This document shows, in pieces, positions 1 through 5,804 of a DNA stretch of 9,047 nt. A program made the position numbers and the translations under genes. The DNA lies in contig CAYTGO010000094.1 in NCBI GenBank assembly GCA_964437425.1, forward strand, positions 1-9,047, given 5' to 3'. The notes beneath the pieces are model-generated. The model ran no database searches. It saw only the letters and a program-made list of their open reading frames with translations, and had not been told where the DNA came from. Every line of letters begins with the position of its first letter. Positions within the stretch are counted from its first letter, which is position 1. Origin of the DNA: Scalindua sp964437425. GTDB lineage: Bacteria; Planctomycetota; Brocadiia; Brocadiales; Scalinduaceae.

Positions 1-826
1 CTATAGCATTAAGTATAATATTCATGAGCGCCTGCTTGATCTTGTCCCTGTCTACTAAGACCTGTGGACAGCTTCCCGACATTGTTAAGTAAATATTAAC
101 CCCATTCAAATCAGCATGCGGGGTGATAAGAGAAAGCAGCTGCTCAAGTATTTGGCCAATGTCTTCTTCAGTACGATCCAAATCACCAGATTTTGAAAAG
201 GTTAGACAATCTTTTGCTAATTTATTCAAGCGACTTATCTCTTCCTTAACCACTTTTACAACATCTGCAAGTTCTTCTCCTGTGCCCAGATCATGTTTGC
301 TGATCTCTCTCTCTAACAGCGACATCTGAATGTTGATAGCATTTAATGGGTTTTTAATCTCATGTGCCAGTTCGTTGCTGTATTGTCCAAGTGTTGAGAG
401 GGTCTTAGACCTGACCAACTCTTCATTAAACATCTTCTCTTCTGTTATATCACGCATTACTCCAACTACATATTCGATCTTATCGTCTTCATCCATTATA
501 ATGGAATAGTTGGTAATTACTCGTTTCTGTTTTCCCTCTTTAGTCTTGATAAGGTATTCGCGCGCAATCTTAGTACGTTTTTCATCAAAGAGATCAAGTC
601 CCGGACATATAGTCAGGCAATTCCCGTCAGAAGAGTGACACTTAAATATGTCTAAACAGTTAAACTCATTCCTTCTGATTTCTTCTTGTGAATAACCAGC
701 AATTTGCTCACAGGCAGGATTGAATAAGACAATTTTTCTGTCTTTATCAAACATAAAGACACCATCATCCAGGTATTGCAATGCAATTTCCTGTACGTTT
801 TTATTGTTCATGATAATGCTATTCAT
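1..826 (-). CDS. PAS-domain sensor histidine kinase (NtrB-like), 3' end cut by window edge
   Basis: Translating the minus strand from ATG at 826 gives 275 codons open to the left edge. An N-terminal PAS domain (about residues 11-128) ends in the typical 'GVMRDITEEK'. A HisKA dimerisation domain follows, with the phospho-acceptor motif 'LAHEIKNPLNA' (His155). The start of the HATPase domain is visible as 'ALMNIILNAI' (the N-box begins), so the rest of the ATPase domain lies outside the window. No transmembrane segment is seen, so the protein is probably cytoplasmic. The PAS domain carries four clustered cysteines (Cys57, Cys63, Cys70, Cys74). An in-frame stop 12 bases upstream limits the start to ATG 826 or ATG 811; neither has a clear Shine-Dalgarno. 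The gene lies 82 bp downstream of sdhB on the same strand and may be co-transcribed. Its partner, perhaps an NtrC-type regulator, is not visible. Kinase assignment is firm; the signal is unknown. Confidence 0.93.
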   Translation of the reverse strand, partial: MNSIIMNNKNVQEIALQYLDDGVFMFDKDRKIVLFNPACEQIAGYSQEEIRRNEFNCLDIFKCHSSDGNCLTICPGLDLFDEKRTKIAREYLIKTKEGKQKRVITNYSIIMDEDDKIEYVVGVMRDITEEKMFNEELVRSKTLSTLGQYSNELAHEIKNPLNAINIQMSLLEREISKHDLGTGEELADVVKVVKEEISRLNKLAKDCLTFSKSGDLDRTEEDIGQILEQLLSLITPHADLNGVNIYLTMSGSCPQVLVDRDKIKQALMNIILNAI

Positions 827-871
827 AATAGTACTTTAGTGCAAACTCTATTGTTGTACTTAACATCTGAG

Positions 872-894
872 GTTTCAGTTAACTTTAACTAAAC
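872..894. repeat. Short imperfect hairpin containing a TTAACT tandem
   Basis: In the 82-bp gap between sdhB and the kinase gene, GTTTCAGTT (872-880) can pair with AACTAAAC (887-894), with one bulged C. The hexamer TTAACT occurs twice in tandem at 879-890. No T-run follows on the minus strand, so it does not look like an intrinsic terminator. I saw no convincing promoter in this gap, which favours read-through from sdhB into the kinase gene. The function of the hairpin is unknown. Confidence 0.35.
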
Positions 895-908
895 TATAAT
901 TAGGATTA

Positions 909-1679
909 TTATGAGAAAATACCGGATTTCAAAAATTCCCGGTTCAGACGGGCGATGTTTATAATAGAAATCTCTTTGGGACACTCTGCTTCACACTCTC
1001 TTTCATTTGTACAGTTGCCAAACCCCAGTTCATCCATCTTGCCTACCATTGCAAGTACCCTCTTTTTTGCCTCAGGATGTCCCTGAGGAAGCAGGGCAAA
1101 CTGGGAAATCTTGGCGCCAGTAAATAGCATAGCTGACGCATTAGGGCATGCTGCTGCACAGGCTCCACACCCAATGCACTCAGCAGCATCCATCGCTTTT
1201 TCAGATACTTCCTGAGGCACTGGTATAGCATTTCCGTCAGGTGCTCCACCGGTATTAACCGATATGTATCCACCCGCTTGAATAATCTTGTCAAATGCGC
1301 TTCTGTCTACAACAAGATCCTTAACTACTTTAAAAGCCCTTGATCGCCACGGCTCAATAACCACTGTATCACCGTTTGAGAAGTGACGCATATGTAACTG
1401 GCAAAGGGTAGTTCCCTTTTCAGGACCGTGGGCACGGCCGTTAACCATTGCACCGCACGATCCACAAATTCCTTCCCGGCAATCGTGATCAAAAGCAATA
1501 GGATCTTTACCTGAGTGAATTATTTCCTCATTTACAACATCAAGCATTTCAAGAAAGGACATATCTTTAGATATATTTTCTGCCTTGAAAGACTCTAATC
1601 TGCCCTTCGAGTCTTTAGTCTTCTGGCGCCAGACTTTTAATTTGAGATTGATGCATTTTTCTCCGTTTGCCTTTGTCAC
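909..1679 (-). CDS. sdhB: Succinate dehydrogenase/fumarate reductase iron-sulfur subunit
   Basis: This 256-residue protein has the normal length and cluster layout of the family. It carries electrons between the flavin of SdhA and the quinone/heme subunit. The N-terminal ferredoxin-like domain holds the 2Fe-2S ligands Cys67, Cys72, Cys75 ('CREGICGSCG') and Cys93. The C-terminal domain has 'CIGCGACAAACP' (Cys168, 171, 174, 178) and 'CTNERECEAECP' (Cys223, 229, 233). By analogy with E. coli SdhB these form one 4Fe-4S (168, 171, 174, 233) and one 3Fe-4S cluster (178, 223, 229). The start is GTG at 1679, which overlaps the sdhA stop codon by 4 bases and has AAAGGAG six bases upstream, so translational coupling is likely. 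It is the last gene of the sdhCAB cluster. Whether the complex runs as SDH or FRD in the cell cannot be told from sequence. Confidence 0.97.
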   Translation of the reverse strand: MTKANGEKCINLKLKVWRQKTKDSKGRLESFKAENISKDMSFLEMLDVVNEEIIHSGKDPIAFDHDCREGICGSCGAMVNGRAHGPEKGTTLCQLHMRHFSNGDTVVIEPWRSRAFKVVKDLVVDRSAFDKIIQAGGYISVNTGGAPDGNAIPVPQEVSEKAMDAAECIGCGACAAACPNASAMLFTGAKISQFALLPQGHPEAKKRVLAMVGKMDELGFGNCTNERECEAECPKEISIINIARLNREFLKSGIFS

Positions 1680-3589
1680 TTATAGCTCCTTTGTGTCAAC
1701 TCAACATTTTCAAACTTCAGAGGCTCTTTGTGCAATTTTGGTTTACGACTATTCCCTCGAAACTCCCAGGCAGAAACATGGCAGAAAAGTTTATCATCAC
1801 GTAAAGCCTCATTTTCATCTGTCTGATAGTCTTCATTAAAGTGGCCTCCACAGGACTCCTGTCTTTCAAGTGTATCTATAACCATGAGTTCACCGAATTC
1901 CAGAAAATCTGCCACCCTCCAGGCTCTTTCAAGGCTCTGGTTGAAATCCTTTTCAGATCCGCCTACTAAAACATTTTCCCAATACTCTGCACGGAGTTCT
2001 TTAATAAGTTTTCTTGCCTTTTTAAGATTATTATTTTTTCTCGACATGCCACAATTCTCCCAGAGAATACTCCCGAGTTCACGTTGAAAGTTGTCTACTG
2101 TTCTCTTTCCTTTTATGGAAATAAGTTTCTTTATGCGCGTTTCGACAGTCAAATTAGATATATTGAACTCTTTATGATCCACATTAATCTTCTCAGGTGA
2201 AGCATCTGCAAGATAGCTGCCGATTGTATACGGTATAATAAAATATCCATCTGCAAGACCCTGCATTAAAGCGCTGGCTCCTAGGCGATTAGACCCATGA
2301 TCAGAGAAATTTGCCTCGCCCAATACAAAAAGGCCTGGTATAGTACTCATCAAGTTATAGTCTACCCAAAGCCCGCCCATTGTATAATGCACAGCGGGAT
2401 ATATCTTCATCGGAGTTTCATATGGATTGTCCGCTGTAATCTTTTCATACATTTCAAAAAGATTCCCGTATTTTCTGGCAATAACATCTTGACCATCCAT
2501 TTTTAAGGCATCCTTAAAATCAAGGTACACGGCGAGCTGCGTATCACCTACCCCTTTACCCACATCACATTGCGTCTTAGCATTTCTAGATGCGACATCC
2601 CTTGGTACCAGATTTCCAAATCCAGGATACTTCTCTTCAAGATAATAATCCCTCTCAGATTCTGGAATCTGTGCTGGTAGCCTCTTATCACCTGGTATTT
2701 TTGGTACCCATACCCGACCATCGTTTCTAAGGCTCTCACTCATGAGTGTCAATTTTGACTGATATGAACCTTTAACCGGGATGCATGTAGGATGGATTTG
2801 TGTAAAACACGGATTTGCAAACAGAGCACCTTTTTTGTACGATGCAAAGGCTGCTGAAACATTTGATGCCATGGCATTTGTTGAAAGGTAGAAGGCATTT
2901 CCATACCCCCCGGTTGCAAGCACAACAGCATCAGCCGAATATTTTTCAAGTTCACCGGAAACGAGATTTCTGACGATAATACCCCTTGCCTTTCCGTCTA
3001 TTACCACAAGATCAAGCATATCTCTTCTGGTATAAAGCCTGATTTTTTCTGCTGCTATTTGACGTGACAATGCTCCGTATGCACCTAGTAGAAGCTGCTG
3101 TCCGGTTTGCCCTCTGGCATAAAAAGTTCTTGATACCTGAGCACCACCGAAACTTCTATTTGCAAGTTGGCCACCATACTCACGTGCAAAAGGAACCCCC
3201 TGGGCAACACACTGATCAATAATATTATTACTAACCTGTGCCAGACGGTAAACATTTGCCTCTCTTGACCTGAAATCACCACCTTTAATGGTATCATAAA
3301 AAAGACGCCAGATACTGTCTCCGTCATTCTGATAATTCTTGGCAGCGTTTATCCCACCTTGAGCTGAAATGCTATGTGCACGACGCGGGCTATCCTGAAT
3401 ACAGAATGTTTTTACTTCATATCCCAGTTCCGCGAGTGTCGCTGATGCCGATGCACCAGCGAGACCTGTACCCACAACAATAATCTCAAATTTCTTCTTA
3501 TTTGCAGGGTTTACAAGGTCCAGCTCAAACCTGTGCCTGTCCCACTTTTCGGAAAGCGGACCATCTGGTATTTTTGAATCAAGCTTCAT
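1676..3589 (-). CDS. sdhA: Succinate dehydrogenase/fumarate reductase flavoprotein subunit
   Basis: This 637-residue catalytic subunit interconverts succinate and fumarate at a covalently bound FAD. The dinucleotide-binding motif 'VVGTGLAGASAS' is at 38-49. 'RRAHSISAQGG' contains the likely FAD-linking histidine (His72). Active-site signatures are 'QIHPT' (264-268), 'MSESLRNDGR' (Glu285), the proton-transfer arginine in 'PRDVASR' (Arg330), 'VHYTMGG' (His401) and 'GSNRLGASAL' (Arg435). The C-terminus ('SCGGHF', then 'HKEPLKFENV' and 'QRSYK') is typical of the long type-B enzymes that pair with a single five-helix cytochrome b subunit, rather than of E. coli SdhA. ATG at 3589 lies 10 bp after the sdhC stop; only a weak A/G-rich site precedes it. 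No key residue appears to be missing. Confidence 0.97.
   Translation of the reverse strand: MKLDSKIPDGPLSEKWDRHRFELDLVNPANKKKFEIIVVGTGLAGASASATLAELGYEVKTFCIQDSPRRAHSISAQGGINAAKNYQNDGDSIWRLFYDTIKGGDFRSREANVYRLAQVSNNIIDQCVAQGVPFAREYGGQLANRSFGGAQVSRTFYARGQTGQQLLLGAYGALSRQIAAEKIRLYTRRDMLDLVVIDGKARGIIVRNLVSGELEKYSADAVVLATGGYGNAFYLSTNAMASNVSAAFASYKKGALFANPCFTQIHPTCIPVKGSYQSKLTLMSESLRNDGRVWVPKIPGDKRLPAQIPESERDYYLEEKYPGFGNLVPRDVASRNAKTQCDVGKGVGDTQLAVYLDFKDALKMDGQDVIARKYGNLFEMYEKITADNPYETPMKIYPAVHYTMGGLWVDYNLMSTIPGLFVLGEANFSDHGSNRLGASALMQGLADGYFIIPYTIGSYLADASPEKINVDHKEFNISNLTVETRIKKLISIKGKRTVDNFQRELGSILWENCGMSRKNNNLKKARKLIKELRAEYWENVLVGGSEKDFNQSLERAWRVADFLEFGELMVIDTLERQESCGGHFNEDYQTDENEALRDDKLFCHVSAWEFRGNSRKPKLHKEPLKFENVELTQRSYK
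1686..1692 (-). promoter_or_regulatory. Ribosome binding site fixing the GTG start of sdhB
   Basis: The minus strand reads AAAGGAG, then six bases (CTATAA), then GTG at 1679. The site lies inside the 3' end of sdhA, whose TGA stop overlaps the GTG. It supports the unusual start codon and coupled translation. Confidence 0.8.
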
Positions 3590-3599
3590 TTTTTCTTTG

Positions 3600-4253
3600 C
3601 TAAGAAATTAACGTGATAAAAACCGGAAGAGAACCAAATCCGATTCCCACAAACAGGCTGGTTGCTGAACTAATCACACGCAAAACTGGCATACATTCTA
3701 AATTATTAATCCCTAGGGTCTGTAATAAGCTCCATACGCCGTGATCAACATGAGTAGCAACTACAGCCATAGATAGGATGTAAAAAATAGTATAACCGGG
3801 ATTTGAGAACGTTTCTAATACAATCTGATATATAGATCTGTCTGTTGTTTCTACGAAGTGAAAATCAATAAGATGAAAAACAATGAAAATGAGTATTAGA
3901 AAACCAGTATACGGCATAGTGCTGGAGCCAATTGATCTACCACCGGCATTTTTCTTTTTTCTATATCTTCCGGGCCTTGCACGGACATTCTGATAGAAAA
4001 GATAGGTCCCGGTAGATATATGAACTATGCCAAGAAAAAGTAGACCTATTTCAGCAAGAATTATGAGAGGACCCAACGAATGAAGACGTTCGGCATAAGA
4101 GTTAAAGGCATCGTTTCCGGCATATATTATCAGATTTCCTGCAAGATGGCTGAGCAGGAATATGCAAAACCCTAGTCCGGTAATAGCCATAATCAGCTTT
4201 TTACCGATTGAAGAACTTAATATGAATATTAACCGGTTCGAATTCCAATGCAT
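3600..4253 (-). CDS. sdhC: Succinate dehydrogenase/fumarate reductase cytochrome b558 membrane subunit
   Basis: This 217-residue protein has five hydrophobic segments (about 18-38, 60-83, 111-130, 153-175, 190-215) and resembles the type-B cytochrome b558 family of Bacillus and Wolinella. It anchors SdhAB and passes electrons to or from the quinone pool through two b hemes. Likely heme-ligand histidines are His36 ('LLSHLAGN'), His78 ('IVHISTG'), His127 ('FHLIDFHF') and His168 ('THVDHGVWS'). I prefer ATG at 4253, which has GGA seven bases upstream. The frame stays open to a TTG at 4280, but that codon falls inside the loop and stem of the terminator hairpin and would add nine residues without an obvious ribosome site. 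It is the first gene of the sdhCAB cluster. A diheme anchor of this type usually goes with menaquinone; that link is inference. Confidence 0.94.
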   Translation of the reverse strand: MHWNSNRLIFILSSSIGKKLIMAITGLGFCIFLLSHLAGNLIIYAGNDAFNSYAERLHSLGPLIILAEIGLLFLGIVHISTGTYLFYQNVRARPGRYRKKKNAGGRSIGSSTMPYTGFLILIFIVFHLIDFHFVETTDRSIYQIVLETFSNPGYTIFYILSMAVVATHVDHGVWSLLQTLGINNLECMPVLRVISSATSLFVGIGFGSLPVFITLIS

Positions 4254-4265
4254 AATTAGTCCAAC

Positions 4266-4293
4266 AAAAAAGCCCACCAATAAGGTGGGCTTT
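4266..4293 (-). terminator. Intrinsic terminator between the multiheme cytochrome gene and sdhC
   Basis: On the minus strand the stem AAAGCCCACC pairs perfectly with GGTGGGCTTT around a five-base loop (TTATT) and runs into six T residues. It lies 54 bp after the cytochrome stop codon and is oriented to end that transcript. Its T-run ends only 12 bp before the preferred sdhC ATG. On the plus strand only three T residues follow the stem, so it works best in the minus direction. Confidence 0.9.
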
Positions 4294-4311
4294 CAGGTTA
4301 CAGCTTTAAAC

Positions 4312-4340
4312 ATTATTTAGCATGAGAAAACCTCAAGCAA
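4312..4340 (-). promoter_or_regulatory. Candidate sigma70-like promoter for sdhCAB
   Basis: Just after the cytochrome stop codon the minus strand has TTGCTT (4340-4335), a 17-base spacer and AATAAT (4317-4312). The -10 matches five of six consensus bases, the -35 only three. Transcription would start near 4305 and pass through the hairpin at 4266-4293 before reaching sdhC. The call rests on motif and spacing alone. Confidence 0.4.
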
Positions 4341-4347
4341 TGTATTA

Positions 4348-5547
4348 TCAGTCGATACTCAACATACCAACATTTCTATTAAAATTATGGTGGTTGTACG
4401 GATCGCTATGACAGGTCTGGCATTTTATCTCAGGTTTACCAGTCCTCCTTCGTTCAGCAAACAGACTACCATGCATAGATTTAACTCCCAAATCTAGCTG
4501 CGCGTGAGCCGGCCCACCAAAATGACAGTTTTTGCACACCTTAGATTCAGACGCATCTGAACGTGAGAACAAATGTTTTGGATGACAACCTTCACAACTC
4601 CCCCCAGCTCCTTCATCCCACGACTGGTTTAAACCTAGCATATGACATTTCTTACAGTCCTCTCTCATTGTTACATCCTTGGTACTTGCTATCTCTGCAA
4701 CTATACGTCCGTTAAAATGCTTACTATCAGCGAAATCATTGTACATTGTCTCGTGACATTCACCACACTTACTTGGTAGCACTTTTCCACTTCTTTCGAC
4801 AATCACCCCGTGATCATCACCATGACATGCAATACATGAAACACCACTTTTTGAGTGTGGACTGCCAGTCCATTCTTTCACAACTTTTGGTGTCGCATGT
4901 CGATGGCAGGCATAACAGTCATTATCCTCAAAAATTCCAAACGGTGGAATCTTTTTCTCAGCATATTCTTTATAAACATCCGCGCTCCAACTTGGATGGA
5001 CAACCCCTATGTGACAGTCCGTACAGAAGAAATCCTTAAGATTGCCGTCTTCTCCCACCCTCTTTGACTGAGCAACAAATTCCAAATGCTTTTTGTCTTT
5101 CGTAAACTCTGCATGATCAGTATGACATCTGGCACAATTACCATTTATGATAGGGACACTATCTTCGGCAATTGCGATGAATAATCCTGAATTTTCACTG
5201 GTGAGGTAGGTCTTTCTGGAATGTTCAAACGAATCGTGCGCACCATCACTCAACTTTGCATGCAAGAACCCTTTCAAGCCCGGGCCAATATGACATGTGT
5301 GACAAGCGTGTACATGTTCGTTATGATGCTTTGAGCTCATAAACGAGTCATAATGAACGTCCATTTCATGACAGCTACCACAAAATTCACTGGATTCAGC
5401 ATAATGCCAGAACTTCCTGCCCCCAACAATGCCGACAGCTATCAGTATAATTAAAAGAACACCTATTAATTTTTTCCGCTTGTTTATTTGCTCAAATACC
5501 ATTTTTATGGTATTTACAACTTTATCCGTAAAACATTCACAACCCAT
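4348..5547 (-). CDS. Membrane-anchored undecaheme cytochrome c: NapC/NrfH-like N-terminus joined to a HAO-like heptaheme module
   Basis: The 399-residue protein has one N-terminal membrane helix (about 27-43) and eleven CXXCH heme sites, at 56, 82, 138, 175, 211, 238, 261, 298, 318, 338 and 376. Sites 1-4 follow the NapC/NrfH pattern: 'CGSCHEM' right after the helix, then 'CHTCHIGPG', 'CARCH' and 'CTDCHIGVVHP'. Such domains oxidise menaquinol at the periplasmic face. Sites 5-11 resemble the hydroxylamine oxidoreductase family: 'ATPKVVKEW', 'CIACHGDDHG', 'SKHF', 'CEGCHPKHLFS' and a final 'CQTCH' followed by histidines. The protein ends about 20 residues after the last heme site, so HAO's C-terminal helical region with its heme-crosslinking tyrosine is absent. 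A quinol dehydrogenase and electron-transfer role is therefore likelier than hydroxylamine oxidation. ATG 5547 is supported by AAGGGGGAA five bases upstream. Cys3 and Cys5 precede the helix on the predicted cytoplasmic side. It is followed by its own terminator. Confidence 0.92.
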   Translation of the reverse strand: MGCECFTDKVVNTIKMVFEQINKRKKLIGVLLIILIAVGIVGGRKFWHYAESSEFCGSCHEMDVHYDSFMSSKHHNEHVHACHTCHIGPGLKGFLHAKLSDGAHDSFEHSRKTYLTSENSGLFIAIAEDSVPIINGNCARCHTDHAEFTKDKKHLEFVAQSKRVGEDGNLKDFFCTDCHIGVVHPSWSADVYKEYAEKKIPPFGIFEDNDCYACHRHATPKVVKEWTGSPHSKSGVSCIACHGDDHGVIVERSGKVLPSKCGECHETMYNDFADSKHFNGRIVAEIASTKDVTMREDCKKCHMLGLNQSWDEGAGGSCEGCHPKHLFSRSDASESKVCKNCHFGGPAHAQLDLGVKSMHGSLFAERRRTGKPEIKCQTCHSDPYNHHNFNRNVGMLSID

Positions 5548-5641
5548 AGATTCCCCCTTAATCTGTTAGCATTCGTTGACTTTACCACTCTGTTGATCTA
5601 TATATAAATGAAGATTTTCGAGGATGTTACCAAAAATGGGT

Positions 5642-5695
5642 ATCAATATCAAGACCTTTTTAACATAAATAAGCCCAAATCTATTTGATATTGAT
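5642..5695. repeat. 11-bp perfect inverted repeat, candidate operator
   Basis: ATCAATATCAA (5642-5652) is the exact reverse complement of TTGATATTGAT (5685-5695), with 32 bases between. Each arm is itself built from two TTGAT half-sites one base apart. The right arm overlaps the -35 box (5691-5696) of the plus-strand promoter. Spacing suits a dimeric or looping regulator controlling one or both divergent genes. It could also be chance in AT-rich DNA. Confidence 0.5.
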
Positions 5696-5719
5696 TTAAC
5701 ATATTTCTGAATGTATAAT
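5691..5719 (+). promoter_or_regulatory. Sigma70-like promoter for the FGE-like gene
   Basis: TTGATT (5691-5696) and a perfect TATAAT (5714-5719) are separated by 17 bases. The start of transcription would be near 5726, giving a leader of about 80 bases before the TTG start at 5805. This is the best promoter match in the window. Confidence 0.6.
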
Positions 5720-5791
5720 ATTCTGCTATATAAATATTTACTACCATTAAATTTCTATAAAACACACAAGTTTTAGACATATTTTTGAGCT

Positions 5792-5798
5792 AAGGAGG
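5792..5798 (+). promoter_or_regulatory. Ribosome binding site fixing the TTG start at 5805
   Basis: AAGGAGG lies six bases upstream of TTG at 5805. The translation from that codon begins with a complete signal peptide (MKRILFSIIV). This supports TTG over the next in-frame ATG, which would cut away most of the signal peptide. Confidence 0.8.
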
Positions 5799-5804
5799 CA
5801 GTAA

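Larger units (their letters stand above)
5548..5804. other. Divergent intergenic region, AT-rich
   Basis: These 257 bp separate the minus-strand cytochrome gene from the plus-strand FGE-like gene. The region contains a plus-strand promoter, a long inverted repeat and the two ribosome binding sites listed separately. For the cytochrome gene the minus strand has an AT-rich TATATATA stretch near 5600, but I found no -35 at a proper distance, so I do not call a promoter there. No small gene is evident. Confidence 0.6.

Noticed and set aside
4254..4280. Longer sdhC starting at TTG 4280, adding nine residues
   Set aside because: The codon lies in the terminator hairpin and has no suitable ribosome site of its own. 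ATG 4253 has GGA at a good distance and fits the family's N-terminus.
4746..5067. Plus-strand frames opposite the multiheme cytochrome
   Set aside because: They are antisense to a gene with eleven intact CXXCH motifs; the apparent residues come from reverse-complemented heme motifs.
4348..5547. Annotation of the cytochrome as a functional hydroxylamine oxidoreductase
   Set aside because: The protein ends shortly after the last heme site, so the C-terminal domain with the tyrosine that crosslinks the P460 heme is absent.
5581..5640. Minus-strand promoter for the cytochrome gene at the TATATATA stretch
   Set aside because: No -35-like hexamer is found at 16-18 bases; the nearest TTGGTA is about 21 bases away.
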